This document shows, one piece after another, positions 45,450 through 58,241 of a stretch of DNA of 64,000 bases. The notes under the pieces were generated by a model that did no database searches, was not told where the DNA came from, and saw only the letters and a program-made list of their open reading frames with translations. Source of the DNA: Arthrobotrys musiformis (taxonomy: Eukaryota > Ascomycota > Orbiliomycetes > Orbiliales > Orbiliaceae); NCBI GenBank assembly GCA_036971715.1, contig JAVHJL010000004.1, positions 1-64,000 on the forward strand. The letters run 5' to 3'. The position numbers were made by a program, and so were the translations under genes. How positions within the stretch are numbered: the stretch's first letter is position 1; each line of letters opens with the position of its first letter.

Positions 45450-47585
45450 TCAAGGAAGGTTGCCAAAAAAGCTCCTCATCTTCTGAAAGTGTGGAGTCCC
45501 AAGCCCTGTGACGGGATCCCACCCGGCTGTTGCTTTAAACCCATTCGTTCCGCAACCAGGGTTATTCCCAACCTTGATATCAGTCAAGATCTCAGGATTT
45601 GCGTAGAGTGCAGGATTCAAAAACCCAACGGGGGTTTTCTTCCGATAAATTCTATCCTGGTTTACAAGTGCGACGATAGACGCGAAAGTCGGTGTCGAGG
45701 CGGAGGTGCCGCCAATAAGGTCCAAAACGTTTTCGATTCCCACAGTATAATTCCAGGCATTTGCTGCAACGTCTGGAAACCCTCGTCCGCTCGTAGTTCT
45801 ATTCCACTGAGATGCAGTGTATGGGAACGTATTCGACGCCAAGTAAGAAGAGACCGCGGCCTGTTGATAAGATGGAACCGGGAATATTTCTGAAAACCCA
45901 CCACCCGATGAAGCGTTGATTCCACTCCAAGGGAGGTAAGTATTCCAAGCGAGTTCTGCATCCCAGACGGTCTTCCCCCGAGGAATATATGTACCTCCAA
46001 CGGAAGTCAGGTAGGGGCACTATTTCATCCGAGTTAGTCATGACATCTTTAGAACGCTTCGATTTGAAATACTTACAGTAGCCGGATAGTCTGGCGTAAA
46101 TCTACCCGAAAGACCATCATTATACGCCCCAGTCACAGGATCTCTGCAAGCCGATCCATATCCTGCGACACCAAAGTCTCCGGAGGCGAAAAGAACGGAA
46201 ACTCCCATGAGGCCGAGTTTAAGGAACTCGTTGCACTGGCGGGTAGCATATCTAGTCGTATAATCCGCCTCATTACCACCATAGCTAATGGACAGCACAA
46301 GAGTCGGTTCGTACGTGCCACACATTTTTTGGCCTTTGTAACCCCCTTCCGCAGGATTTGGGTACACGGCATCTCTAGTCGCATCGTTCCCCCCGTCGTA
46401 AGTGCAATAGGACCCATCAATGGCGTTGAGAAAGTTATTATACTCTTCCTTGCCAGTTTGGAGACCATCTCCTACTTGGAAAAGGGTAACATTCTAAAAT
46501 TCGCTTGCTGGTTAGCTTGGTCTCGTTAAACTTTCAGCACAATTGGAATTGAATCGTGTTCAATGTTGACGTACTTGCGGGTATACAATCGACATCGCAT
46601 ACTGTAGATCCATGTTTGTCTCAACAGCATTCCACCAGTCCCCAGTGAATGGCAAAACATAGCCTCCATTGATCGATTTAAGTGTGGGGCTCTGACCAAC
46701 TTGAGAGGGCGAGAAGTTTCCAAAAAAGTTATCGAGATCTTCTTGTAGGTATGTCTGTGGGGTGAATGAAACTATTGCGATGCTGTTATTCTTCATGGGA
46801 TTATGGTTGACACCAAAGGAGTACAGTTCTCTCAGGCAATCTGGGGTTATGAACTGATCGCAAGTTATTAAACCTGCATATTTGGGGTTGCTAAACTTGT
46901 GCCAGTAGCTAGAATCCGACTGAGTAAGCCTCCTAGCTCCTCCTGCACGAAATCCAGTACCCAAGCCATCGATAATAGCACCTGTGGTTCGCTTAATGGC
47001 CGATCTTTTAGCAAGCCTTCTAAGCCTGCGCTGTTTATCAGTTGAGCTATCCTCGTTTTGTATATCCCAGTGTAGGGTGGGCATAACGATATCAACATGA
47101 TTACTAATTTCTTCGGGCAGGCTGTATGCATCACAGCCGATATGCATCTGCCCACTCGTGTGCTCGTAGAAATAGTATTCAGTCCGGAACAAATGCTCAA
47201 CAATAGAAACAGGAGCGTCAAAGGTGATCCACCCACGGGCGTCCAGTTTATATGGTATCTTAGACGCCTTCAACCATGCCGCAATAACGGTATAGCTTTC
47301 CTGGGAAGGCGAGAATTTCTCCCGCACCTCATCTGGGGTCCAGTGTTTCCCATAGTTGGGGCTATCCGGGTGCGAAACTTGAAGCAGGAGCTCCTCACCA
47401 CGGTGGAGATTAGCCTGCGTAAGGCCGATCTTTACGGGGATCTGAAGGTCGCCAGACAGTCTACCCTCGCGGCGCCATCCGTGAGGAAGATGTCGCCGAG
47501 ACTCGTGAATAGAGTATTTAGAATAAGAGAGCGGCGACGCGCATGTCAGACCCGCGAAGAGAAGAAGTGCCCACGACAACCGCAT
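45450..47585 (-). CDS. Secreted sedolisin-type serine carboxyl peptidase (S53)
   Basis: An acid protease of the sedolisin/tripeptidyl-peptidase family. Three exons (47585-46575, 46493-46077, 46019-45450) give 665 aa; each junction is phase 0. Signal peptide at residues 1-17 (LSWALLLFAGLTCA). The pro-domain (pro-kumamolisin type) runs to about 200 with HPDSPNYGKHWTPDEV and ends near a basic RRLRRLAKRS cleavage region. Catalytic residues: E322 and D326 in ETNMDLQYAMS, the oxyanion Asp in FASGDFGVAG, and Ser582 in GGTSAST. A C-terminal calcium-binding segment near GWDPVTGLGTP completes the fold. All active-site residues are present, so it should be active. It scavenges peptides or degrades proteins outside the cell at low pH. 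Confidence 0.95.
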
Positions 47586-49640
47586 TATCGATAGAATGAG
47601 CTTGGCAGAGGGAAAGATGGCTGGTCCAGAGGAGGGGAGGTCAATGCTTGAGGCGGGCACCGTACCTTAATTTAAATAGGCCGACTATTACCCCATGGTT
47701 CGAGTTTATGTACCTTAATAACGGACGGTTTAGATCCGCAGTCAGGAACACCATGACCCGCGTCTGGGGTCTCTAGGTGCTGACTGGGTATGTCTGACGA
47801 CGACTTTTTTTCTGTTTCTCTCAAGGCAGTTCATCCAAAGAGGTGGAGAGGTGGAGAATGTGGAGTACAAAAAAAAGCACTGACAAAATTTAACCTCCAT
47901 CCGCTTTGGTTTTTTTTTTTTTTCGCGGGTGGTTGATCCCCGGTCCTTCACGATTGCGTTCCTAGGCATTGGGATGGAGAAGTCCATTGGGACGGGTCCA
48001 TGGCATCGAGGATACGGTGAGACATTATGTGCACCGCGCGAGGGATCGCCTCTCTAGCGCTGTGACTGCTTATTGGTCAAAACCCACAGCTGACCTATCT
48101 CAGATATCTTGCGAGGGTATAACAACCGGGAAATATACACCTCCAAGAGTCTTTACAAAGATGTATTTGGATTGGCCAGGATGCTAACCCTGGTAAAGGT
48201 ATGCACGGCCAAGCAAGCCTGCATCGGACCCAGCACCCCATTTTGCGTTGTTTGTTGGAAAGTTTCCCACTTTGAACTATTATTGCCCCTGGCCTGGCCT
48301 GGGGTTGCGAGAACCTGGCGCACCAACGGACAAGGACACCTGCAGCTTGCTGGCGGTGCGGTGCTGCAGCGATACGAGAGAGAAAGAGAGAGGGATGCAT
48401 TGCATGGAAAACTTAAAACGTAAACTCCATATTTCGCTTTCGCAAGTGGAGGTATTTCAGAAGCTGGAACCTTCGGCACAGAAGCACTTTCCAGGTTTAT
48501 CCTTCCTCCACTTCCGATTGGCGGGGGGTCAATCATATTACCTACCATTTTTTCGATTTTATGTTCTCTCCGCAGAAGATGGCTTATCATGTGGTATGCA
48601 TTTCGGTCCCCCAAACTTTTGGGGAATCTTACGATTGCGTTAATATAATACCCAGTATTCTCATGCCACTACTGCCGGTTAAATATCGATACCTGCCTTG
48701 TCGTTTCATCGAGTTATCCCACACTTCCGTGCCGCAGAACTCCTGAACTAAAATGCCAATACTAAGTTATAATTATTGGTGAGAAGGCTTAAGGCTCCCC
48801 CTAAAAAAAAAAAAGAGTTCACCTCAAGAAAAATTACAGTTCGCGAAATCAAGATTGCAAGAGAGATATCAATATCGCCGTCCAGTTGGGGGGCGAATAT
48901 GGCTTGCATTGGGCGCCTACTGCATGAAAATCTATATCTCATGTATGTACTATGTATCTATGTGCACGTTGCTGTTCCGGTATAAATTTGCTTGTGTCCT
49001 CAGACACGGCATTGCACTAGCGTCGAGTAGTTATAATAGAAACTTTGGAGGCTCCAAGATATATTCTATAGATTTATTGCATACGAGTTACTATACTATT
49101 ATAGCACGCGTGAGGCCATTACGAGATTATAATGCATAAAAGCCCAGCCACTTGATAATGAAAACTTTTCGTGGAATTGAGTATGTGTAAATCATCAGAT
49201 TCGTTATAAACCAGAATTTAGGAGGGTGTTGGAATTCGAAACGAGGAGGGCTCTGGCTAGCTGCTGCGCATGCATTCGAGGGGCGTCGATGTTACGGATG
49301 CGCATGTACATACACGTCTCAACATCATCTCGGTGCATCGATCCCGACGTAAGACCCGCGTTCAACTGCAGTTTATAAAAGACACTAACAACCAATTTAA
49401 CGACCCTCATGTCATAAATATCACATATATCGTCGTATCCAAGTACCAATGCACGCCATCGATCGTAAATGCAACAGGGAGTACAAAAGCGCTAAACCAT
49501 TCCCAGAACTTTCGACCCATGTTCTATAGAAGATGTATATTCCCACGTGGCGGTTCATGATATCATACGATTAATAGTCTATGAATATCACGAGTCCCGG
49601 ATCCGCGGGAAAGACCGAAGACCCACGATTGGGGGCCCCG
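47586..49640. other. Intergenic, no gene seen
   Basis: About 2 kb. It contains homopolymer tracts (47909-47923 T, 48801-48813 A). A GC-richer patch at 48090-48640 has overlapping frames on both strands, but none shows an ATG start with family features. It holds the sedolisin promoter. Confidence 0.45.
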
Positions 49641-50615
49641 CTACCGCCTTCGCGAGCTCAACTGTTTTTTATTCGATGGTTCCATGCTCTTGGACCTTTT
49701 AGCGTATTTCTTCTTCCGCCATTCGATCTCATCCTGCTTGGGCGGTTTGACCATCTTGCTTGCAGCTAGGGCAATGAATCCGTCTATCATCATCCCTTTC
49801 GTCCCGCCTTCCCTTCGATGCGTAATCTTCCCCCCCAAGGTCTTGCTCGTTGCCAGTCCCCCCACGACGGCTTCGGCGATATCTCTAAGATCGTTATGGC
49901 CCGGTCGACTCTCCACCAAGACGTCTACACCCCCTGCGGCAATTGCGGCGACGACAACTCGTATGATCTTCTGTAAACTGAACCCCCCTGGTTTCGAATG
50001 GCTTCTCCATGCCTCGATGGCGGCGGCGGTCACGGCAGCCTGAAGGGCTTGCTTTTGCTTCGCGTATTTCTCCGGGTCAGGTGAAGATAGTTGTCGTCTG
50101 GACGGGTCGTTCTTGATGTGCAATAGACCCAAGGCATCCAAGACGTCGTCCACCTTTTTTTCCAGTTTCGTCTTAGGATGTTTACGTTTGTGAGATTTGG
50201 AAGAGACAACGCTCATATCACCTTTAGGTTTATTTTTGGACGAATCGTCATCTGACGAAGAGTCATCCGATTGAGAGTCGCTTTCGGATTTTGAATCACC
50301 ATCTTGGCTAGAGCTGTCCGAATCGGAGTAATATAATCGTGACTGCCTTTTACGTCTCCGCCCTCCGGAATCTGATGCTGAGCGCCTTTGCCCCGCATAT
50401 TCCTGCTGGCCAGGTGCCTTGGTAAGTCCGTTCAGCTTGTCGGAAGCGTATTGCCGGCGAGTTGACGATGACCTCCTTTCTCTTTGTGGCTTGCGATGGT
50501 AGCCAGAATCAGAGGACGAGTACGAACCGTCCGATGGTTCGGAGTCGAAACAATTGTACGAGCCAGCCCTGCCAGGGTGTCTCGGCTGTTTGCCATGTCT
50601 TTCACTCGAGCTCAT
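49641..50615 (-). CDS. Ser/Arg-rich protein with conserved C-terminal helical domain, unknown
   Basis: Single exon, 324 aa. Residues 1-165 are highly polar and probably disordered: Ser, Arg and Asp runs including SDSDSSSQDGDSKSESDSQ, and basic clusters (GGRRRKRQSR, SHKRKHPKTK) that could be nuclear localisation signals. From about residue 185 a compact Ala/Gly-rich domain follows: ALQAAVTAAAIEAWRSHS, then VVAAIAAGGVDVLVESRPG and IAEAVVGGLATSK. This type of domain recurs in uncharacterised filamentous-fungus proteins with the same layout, as far as I recall. The end is again basic (KKKYAKRSKS). A nuclear or chromatin-associated protein is a guess. Confidence 0.8.
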   Translation of the reverse strand: MSSSERHGKQPRHPGRAGSYNCFDSEPSDGSYSSSDSGYHRKPQRERRSSSTRRQYASDKLNGLTKAPGQQEYAGQRRSASDSGGRRRKRQSRLYYSDSDSSSQDGDSKSESDSQSDDSSSDDDSSKNKPKGDMSVVSSKSHKRKHPKTKLEKKVDDVLDALGLLHIKNDPSRRQLSSPDPEKYAKQKQALQAAVTAAAIEAWRSHSKPGGFSLQKIIRVVVAAIAAGGVDVLVESRPGHNDLRDIAEAVVGGLATSKTLGGKITHRREGGTKGMMIDGFIALAASKMVKPPKQDEIEWRKKKYAKRSKSMEPSNKKQLSSRRR

Positions 50616-51915
50616 CGTTTGATGAATTAATTAACTTGATGGTGAAAAGTCGCCAAGGCTGACGAGCTAAGCTTTATAAGATAAGCAGTTATTTCGGGTC
50701 GCGGTATATCGGCAGTTGAGCTTGGTAATATGTGGCTCTACTAAATTATGTATATTTTTGGGTGAGGCGAAGGAAACGAACTAGATGTCCTTATGATTAA
50801 TTCTATAACAAAAAATCGCGCGACGTGGCGTCCCTAATTATAATAAATAACAAACTACAAATCCTGGGTAATACAAGGGTCTATAATCCTGCACTTTCTT
50901 GATCGAGTCCGAACTTGGGGTGAGCGCATGGACATCGTCATTTGGAAGAACTCATCAGGGTCCTTCTGCAGGCTTAAGATCATCGCCCTCAGAGCGGGCA
51001 CGAATCGCATATCGCAAACGTGTAAGGGCTAAGGGTTGCTCAATAGAACTGTGAATCATGCTGGTTTTGCGCCCCTTCTTCCTGTAAGTCGTAATCGCAG
51101 ACTACGGTGTAAAATCTGGGAAAAAAGCGTTTGAATGAGGATACAGGAAGCTTAACCAGGGCACTAGCTTTCTAGCTTCCTCGCGGCTACGTCAGACGGA
51201 TGCGAGTGTTGTGGGATGTGGCATTTCCCTGTTCGTACGTCATGGGGCAGGGGTCGATGGTGTCTGTGTGACCTGCAGCTAGAAAGATGGATTCTTGAAT
51301 TTCTGTTCCAATCAGTCTTCCCGGATGGAGCATTCCATGCGTCGTCAATCGATTAATCTCATGTGAAAAAAAAAACCCCAGCATCGCGAAAGCCGCTGGC
51401 CGATGCCCAGCCTCTGACCAAGCTTTGGCCCTAACCCGCATACCTATGCTCAACTAAAGCTCGAAATTCCATTGGCTGTATACGGACATGCCAAGTGCCC
51501 GATCCCAAATCTAGAGACTCTTTCGCTCCTGGTGGCGCGAGCTCCTTCGTCGAAATGCGCTGTTCCGTCGAGAAAAAACTACTGTACGATCTTGAGCTGA
51601 GCCTTGGACTCGTCCAGCCGCAGTTTGGTCCGAGAGCCAATCTTCTAGAAGGAGGGAAGGAAGGAAGAAACAAGCTGCAAAGGTCTCAAGATGGTGAATT
51701 TTTCCTGAGCACTCATTTCCTTTCGAAATATCCCCCATATTTTGCCGTTCGGAGCAATTAATTTGCAAGCATATGAGACACTGAGATCTCGAGATGCGAT
51801 AGGGCTGAAGAGCGTTTCTTGCGGTGTCAGAACTTCAGCAACGACGTCGACGCGTTGACATGAACAGCCGACAGAACCGCTATTAAACCTCTTGTGGGGG
51901 AACTAAGTTCAAACG
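50616..51915. other. Intergenic between two divergent genes, no gene seen
   Basis: Shared upstream region of the minus-strand Ser-rich gene and the plus-strand rhodopsin-like gene. Overlapping 80-88-codon frames at 51187-51768 have no ATG context or homology signals. No operator recognised. Confidence 0.45.
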
Positions 51916-53487
51916 ATGGATACAACTGGCTGGTACGAACGCTATAATGTCGAGAAGCCAAATCCACAAAACTCTTTTATTTTCGTTCCAGAATACATCA
52001 CAAATTCTTGGCCGGGTCCGAACTACGTCAATCCAGAATCCCGGGTGCTTATTTCGCGGGTGGTGGAGCCATTGACATTGGGGCTCGCATGCGTCGCTGT
52101 CGGCTTGAGGCTCTTTTCAAGACTTATTGGGTCAAAGAAACTATTCCGAGAGGACTATTGGATACTGGCAGCGGTGGTAGGTCGCTCTCGAAGGTATCGC
52201 GTGTGGTACATATTCATATTGCTAATTAGCGCTGTCCGCCCGGTACTAGATTTTCTGCGCATTGAAGTCTGCTATCGTGATCGCAAGCACGACAGTAGGC
52301 TTTGGTTTGCACCGATACGACATTCGTCCCAGTGACGTGAGAACACTGAACAAGTACTACCTCATGGGTATCTTGTTTTACCTGGCTTGTGTCATGTTCA
52401 CGAAAGCATCGATTATCCTGCGGTATAAGCGGATGTTCCCACCGGAAGTGACGCATATTCGACGAATGTCGCAGATTTTGGTCGCAGGGTTCTTCGCTCT
52501 CTTCCTTGTGACCGCTATCTTGATGGTCAATACTTGTAGGTTAGTGGATCAATCAACCGACGCATACCCACTAGGTCGCATCCTGTGAAAAAAAAAAAGA
52601 GAAAGGGAAGAAAGGAAAGGAGAGGTGTGCGATTGAGGATATTGATATCAGGTACTAATTCAGCAATGGAGAAACGTTATAGGCCTGTGCCGTCGCTTTG
52701 GCTATACGAAAACCCGGGGAAGTGCATCAATGTGCAAGTACTATACATATGCAACATTGCGGGAAATTTTCTCGTTGACTTCGCGATTTACCTTCTCCCA
52801 ATACCTTATTTATGGAAACTCAATCTGCCGAAGCGTCAGCGACTCAATTTGGTTATTATATTCGGGCTCGGGTTTTCGGTTTGTTGCATCGCTCTCGTGG
52901 AGCTGGGAGTTTCTATAAGATTGCATGATGAAGGTTTCTTCGATTGGACCTGTAAGTTGACTGTTTACTTGAAACTCGCCCGAATTAACCAACCTCCCAT
53001 CGTCCAGCGCATTGTCGAGTGGTCTTTTTGGCTAACGAATTTTAAAGGGAAGGGACCTGTTCTTTGGTCATGTACAGCATTCGAGCTGCTCTTCGCCATC
53101 ACAGCGGCGTCTTTGCCTGATTTGAAGGCCCTTGTCGCGAAGTTTCTGCCTAAACTTATCTCGCACGGATCTTCGGACGACCATATGCATAACCTGGAAG
53201 CCGGTATTTCGCCAAGGGATGGGGTTCAGGATTTGGCTATTGTGAACCCGGCAGCTCTGTCTCCAGACCTACTTGAGGGCAATCGAGGGTCGAAGCGCTT
53301 CTCGAGGCCGTACTGGCTGAGAAGCCAACTAGAAGGGTCCTTGTTTAGCAATTCCATACCGTCCAGAAGAGGAAGCGTTGTTCCCAGCACCGAGGGCGAT
53401 GCAACAGCGGCCAAGCAGGCAAACGAAGCTGAAAAATCCGAGAAGCGGGTGACGATGATATTTGAAGAGGATGGTCAGAGAGCGTAA
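51916..53487 (+). CDS. Rhodopsin-like 7TM integral membrane protein
   Basis: A fungal rhodopsin-domain (PTH11-related) membrane protein of unknown function, probably a surface sensor. Four exons (51916-52176, 52268-52539, 52683-52951, 53048-53487) give 413 aa in phase. The N-terminus is extracellular. The first spans include VEPLTLGLACVAVGLRLFSR, the family's FREDYWILAAV, and YLMGILFYLACVMFTKASI. Spliced exon 3 starts PVPSLWL and has CINVQVLYICNIAGNFLVD and LLPIPYLWKLNLPKRQRL. The exon 3-4 junction restores DWTWKGPVLWSCTAFELLF, which matches the family better than reading through. The cytosolic tail (~110 aa) is Ser-rich and charged. Splice sites are well supported except exon 2's acceptor, which is the weakest. 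Confidence 0.87.
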
Positions 53488-54146
53488 AATTTAAAAGAAA
53501 GTGTTGCCTGTTGTAATTGTGAACATGATCGATTCCGGCGATCCAAAAAGTCGAGCTTAAATTATTCGACCAGCCGTCGAATCCGCATCGACCTTCAGCT
53601 CAACCTCCATCGACAATCTCCTCGACTTCAACCTCGACATCGACCTCGACCTCGACCTCGAACGAACTCGATCCCAGCCATGTTCAGACCCTCACACCTT
53701 CTGCTCCAAAGGTCCTTCGACTCTCCAGCTCGCAGGTCCCATCGCAATATCAATTTGCCCGTCGACGCGTGGAAGCTTGACTAACCATTTTTCGGCTGTC
53801 GCGCCATCGATTCTCCACTGACAGCGCCGCTGACATCAGACGCGCCAGCAGCCTCCGAGCAAGTCGCCCAGTCCAAAATCCAATAAGATCCAATCCATTT
53901 CAGCCCAGCCCTTTACTTTAAGCATTTTTATATCATCTCTACCGATACCCACCCGAAATCTTCGACCGAGGTCCAACGATCTCCCCTCACGCGGCGTCCC
54001 GACCGTGTCCGGCAAGATCCTCACTCGCAAGTGACTCGGCTCCGACCGGTGCATTGCATCAATTTCGACGGGAGGATTCCAGCGTTCGGTTGCTGATGGT
54101 GTGAACTATTGCCGCCTAAGGTGCCAGATCCTTGGACGGCAGGAGG
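53488..54146. promoter_or_regulatory. Promoter/5' leader region of the histidine kinase gene
   Basis: A pyrimidine-rich region with many TCGAC repeats (53580-53670: alternating CCTCGAC/CATCGAC units) and CT tracts to the ATG at 54147. A long leader is typical for large fungal signalling genes. No ORF supported. Confidence 0.45.
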
Positions 54147-57100
54147 ATGAGGATGAGAATCAAGATTAGGGAGCAACTCAGCGTACGGTTTCTATCAGTT
54201 CATCCCTGGATTTCTAGTACCGGCCAGTGTTAACGTCCAAGAAACCTTAGTTCCTCGTCACGATCCTCGCCCTCTGCTGTGTCGGAATCCCTTCCTTGAT
54301 ATCAGTAAGCTCATACTCTCTCTCCACCCTTTTATCCTACCAACGTCGCTCACAACCGTCTTGCATAGTGGCTCAAAAATTACAAGTTCGTCTCACATCT
54401 GCGTGCCGACCGCCTAGCTCTCGTTGCCGCCCTCAAAGCCGACCAGCTCTCCCAGGCCCTCGCCATCCTTCAAAATTCAATCTCATCGGTTTCTTCGAGG
54501 CTTTTAATCCAAGGCGCACTGAAGGACTACTATGCAAACAGGCGCCCCCCGGACCTTTGGGACCAGACGATCACCGACATCGCCGTCGCCCTCGAAACCC
54601 AGCCTTACCTGATGCAAGCCGTTCTCTGGAACCGCCATCTCAACCAGACTTTCGCCAACGTCACTTGCTCTTGCGCCCTCGGCGTCAACGGCACCGAGGC
54701 GAACGGTAGCTTTCTCGCCCCGGGCTTCCAACCAACGGGACCCGGGTACAGCTGGAATGGTCATTACGGGTTTCCCGACTCGTTATACCCCCGACCGTAC
54801 AACTTGAGCGACACAAGTGATCGACGGCTTGAAATCATTACACCAGTCACAATCCAGCAATTCAATTATACCTTCCAAGGTCCGGTCATATTAAATGAAA
54901 CCCTCTACCTGGCTTCATACACCGTTCCGGTCTTCGATCAGACCAGCAACAATACCCGTCAACACACTCTGCTTGGTTTCTTCACCATCATCGTCAATGT
55001 TCAGATACTTGTCGATATATCGAACCGGCGCCTAGGCCTTGACGAAACAGGCCTCATGCTCGTTGTTGGTCCTAATAACCCGACAAATCTTTGGTCTGGA
55101 GAAAATACGGCCGATGACAAAGTCAATGGTGACACCGAATTCCGCTTTGTCCTCCCCGCCTACGAAAAGCCAGATATATTTGGGGTCTCTGGCCCCATGA
55201 GCTCATGGGCGACTGTCATTGCTCTCTACCATAACGGGAAGGGCTCGCCGGCACGAGCAGATCTCAGTGTAAAGGATATTTCGGACCATAGGTTTAGCGT
55301 TGGCTACGTTCTGCTCGACGTTCCATACTTGGACTGGGGTGTCATCATAGCACAGGACTACGGAGAGGTCCTCGCACCCGTAATACAACTACGAAAAATA
55401 CTCCTGGCAACCATTTTTGGGACTCTTGGAGTCGTTATTCTCTTAGTATGGCCGCTGTCCCATTTTTTTGTTCGGCCCATCGCCAGGCTTTCCGCTGCGA
55501 CGCAAAATGGAAAGCGAAGCATCAGCCCACGGGGCCGGTCAGACCACTCCGAACTTTCATTTAGAGTAGCAACACCCTGCGAAAGGCAAACCGCGGATGA
55601 TGGACTCCAGCGCCAGCGCGATGGGCCAGATAGCCCCGAAGCTACTGCTCAACTTGTCAACGGCCAACGGAGAGCATCGCATGTCATGAAGTCAGCCATC
55701 GGGTTGGTCGGCCGTAGCAAAAATGTCCTTCTCCGCCCTGTTACTGAATTTAACACCCACGACGACCAGGACGATTCTCGAAATACGTTTCGCATTCCAT
55801 CGAAGGTTCCCGAGAGGCCGCATCTAATCCACGACGAATTAACAGAACTAACTCATAAGTTCAATCGAATGACGGACGAATTGGAGCAGCAGTACGAGAC
55901 CTTGGAAGAGCGAGTACGTCAGAGAACTATCCAGCTCGAAGAGCAAAGGCAACTAGCGGAAGCAGCAAATGAAGCAAAATCCCGATTCATAGCTAATATC
56001 ACCCACGAGCTGAGGACACCACTGAACGGCATTATGGGGATGTGTGCTGTTTGTATCGCCGATGACGATATCAATAGAATCAAAAATAGTCTCGGGATCG
56101 TGTATAAGAGCGGTGAACTTTTATTACACCTTCTTACCGATCTTCTCACGTTTAGCAGAACCCAAATCGGTGGCAAAGCAATACCTTTAGAAGTTAAAAG
56201 GTTTCGTATAGCTGATATAACCAGCCAGGTTTTGGCAATTTTCGATAAGCAGGCCAAAGAGGGAAAAACCAAATTGACTGTTACTACTTTTCCAGAGACG
56301 ACCTTGAACGATATGGTTGTCATTGGTGACCCCAATCGAATACTTCAAATTATAATAAATCTCATCAGCAATGCCTTGAAATTCACACCGTATGTTGAAC
56401 CCGAGGTCGAGGAAGAAATCTACCGCTGACTGAGATCTTCGACAGGGAACATGGATCCATAAACCTTATCATCACCCTTGGTAATGAAATTAAGCCTAAG
56501 CCTGTCCCATCACCTCTGATTAACTCCAGAGACTCCTCCCGGAATCGATCCAAGCCTCCCACCAGCTCGAAGAGTATATCAGAGAAGTCGTCCGAAACTC
56601 CCGCCGAATATCCACCCGTAATGGGCCCGACATCGGTACCTGGTAATCCTCCAGGGTCTCGAAAACAACCAAGTATAGCTTCAGAAAATCATTCAAATTA
56701 CATGTTCGAGTTCAAAGTCCAAGACACAGGCCCGGGGATACCGGTAGATCAGCAGGAGCAGATATTTGAACCATTTGTCCAAGGGGAACTCGGCCTCAAC
56801 AGAAAATACGGCGGCACGGGGTTAGGTCTTTCTATCTGCAAACAGTTAGCCACCGTGATGGCCGGTAGTATAACATTGGAAAGCCACGAGGGCATCGGTA
56901 GTACATTCACTCTAAAGGTCCCCCTCAAGCACGCCAAGGATGGGGTTACATCTTCGAATGTCAGCTCCCGAGAAGGCAGCGTCTCCTTCGACCGAAATAT
57001 AGACCTTGGAACTGGACTGCCGCCGGCCCTCGGTAGCAAATCGCCTGATAAAGCACTCGACCCAACAGCCACCAACGCTGAAAGGCTGGCAGCTTTCGCT

Positions 57101-57731
57101 CAACCTCGCCTTGTTGGCTTCTCAAAACCCTTCTTTGTCCCATCCGAAGAGCCCCAGACCGCCAATGGGGGCGGAGTTATTATGATAAATAAGAAGCTCA
57201 GCGGCACCGATGCAAAAAACGTACGGGTTCTGGTAGCGGAGGACAACAAGATTAACCAAGAGGTGGTGATCAGGATGCTTAGGCTCGAGCAAATCGAGAA
57301 TATTACCCTCGCAGATGACGGTGTTGAAGCTGTGAATAAAATAAAAGAGGCAATCAAATCCAATCAATCATTTCACATCGTCTTCATGGATGTTCAAATG
57401 CCGAACCTCGATGGCTTAGAGAGCACACGGATCATCAGAGAGCTAGGATATTCAGCCCCGATCATAGCACTATCTGCTCTGACAGAAGAGAGCAACATAA
57501 AGGAGTGTAAGTTCCAGCTACCTTCCCCCCAGTGTGGTTTATCTCATACTTATAGACATCGTAGGCCTTGAGAGCGGCATGAATTACTTTCTCGCAAAGC
57601 CTATTCGACGCCCTGCCCTTAAGCAGGTCCTCCGCACTTACTGTCCCCCCATCTCCGAAGACGAAGGCCAAGAAGAGCCGCCACCAAGGCAAGCCCCAAA
57701 GCCAACGCCTACGGAATCAGATATTTCCTGA
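54147..57731 (+). CDS. Sln1-type (class VI) hybrid histidine kinase
   Basis: An osmosensing-type kinase that autophosphorylates and passes phosphate through a receiver domain to a phosphotransfer protein. Five exons (54147-54182, 54251-54304, 54369-56389, 56446-57506, 57565-57731) give about 1112 aa. The tiny first exon MRMRIKIREQLS plus exon 2 FLVTILALCCVGIPSLIS make TM1. A ~280-aa glycosylated extracellular domain follows. TM2 is near LATIFGTLGVVILLVW, then a HAMP-like linker and a coiled coil (QQYETLEERVRQRT). The H-box is FIANITHELRTPLNG (His about 576), the N-box NLISNALKFTP, G boxes DTGPGIP and GTGLGLS. The receiver has VFMDVQMPN (Asp about 1017) and Lys in FLAKPIRRP. Introns interrupt the N-box and the receiver and are well supported by these motifs. 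Confidence 0.93.
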
Positions 57732-58241
57732 CAGTGGCGTCTTCGTGCGTAACACACACCCTCAGCGACACCCCCCCATATTACAACCTCCTGCACGCAC
57801 TCTCTATACAATTATATTCACTGCGACTCTAATCATTCCAAGGCGTCTTCTCGATTTTTCTGGAGTCCGGACAAACTAGATTTTGGGTATTCATGGAGTT
57901 TTAGCGATCCGACCCTTCTTTGTGCCACTATAAAACGGCGTCTCCCCTTTACCCTTGGTGTAAAAATACTTTTTCTATTGGTTCCTCTTAGTCCTTGTTA
58001 GCCCTTGTCTTTTTTTTTATTTTTTCTTTTCTACATACTAGATGACAAGGGGTCCACCAGATCCCTCCCCTCATCCTCGATGAACTGAAGATACTTCTCA
58101 TCACGAGAACCGCGCCGCACGCTGACAGTTATTGGACCTTTGGTGGTCTGCGATTAGACTATTAAAATAATTATCATTATATATTATCCTATTAATTTAG
58201 ACTTTAATAGCAAACGGATGATATCGCATAGGCAATACCCT
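57732..58241. other. Convergent 3' flanks, no gene seen
   Basis: Region between the converging kinase and GH135 genes. It is T-rich (57999-58027), consistent with 3' ends, with no gene. Confidence 0.45.

Noticed and set aside
48090..48640. Overlapping long frames on both strands
   Set aside because: Mutual shadowing, non-ATG starts and no homology signal.
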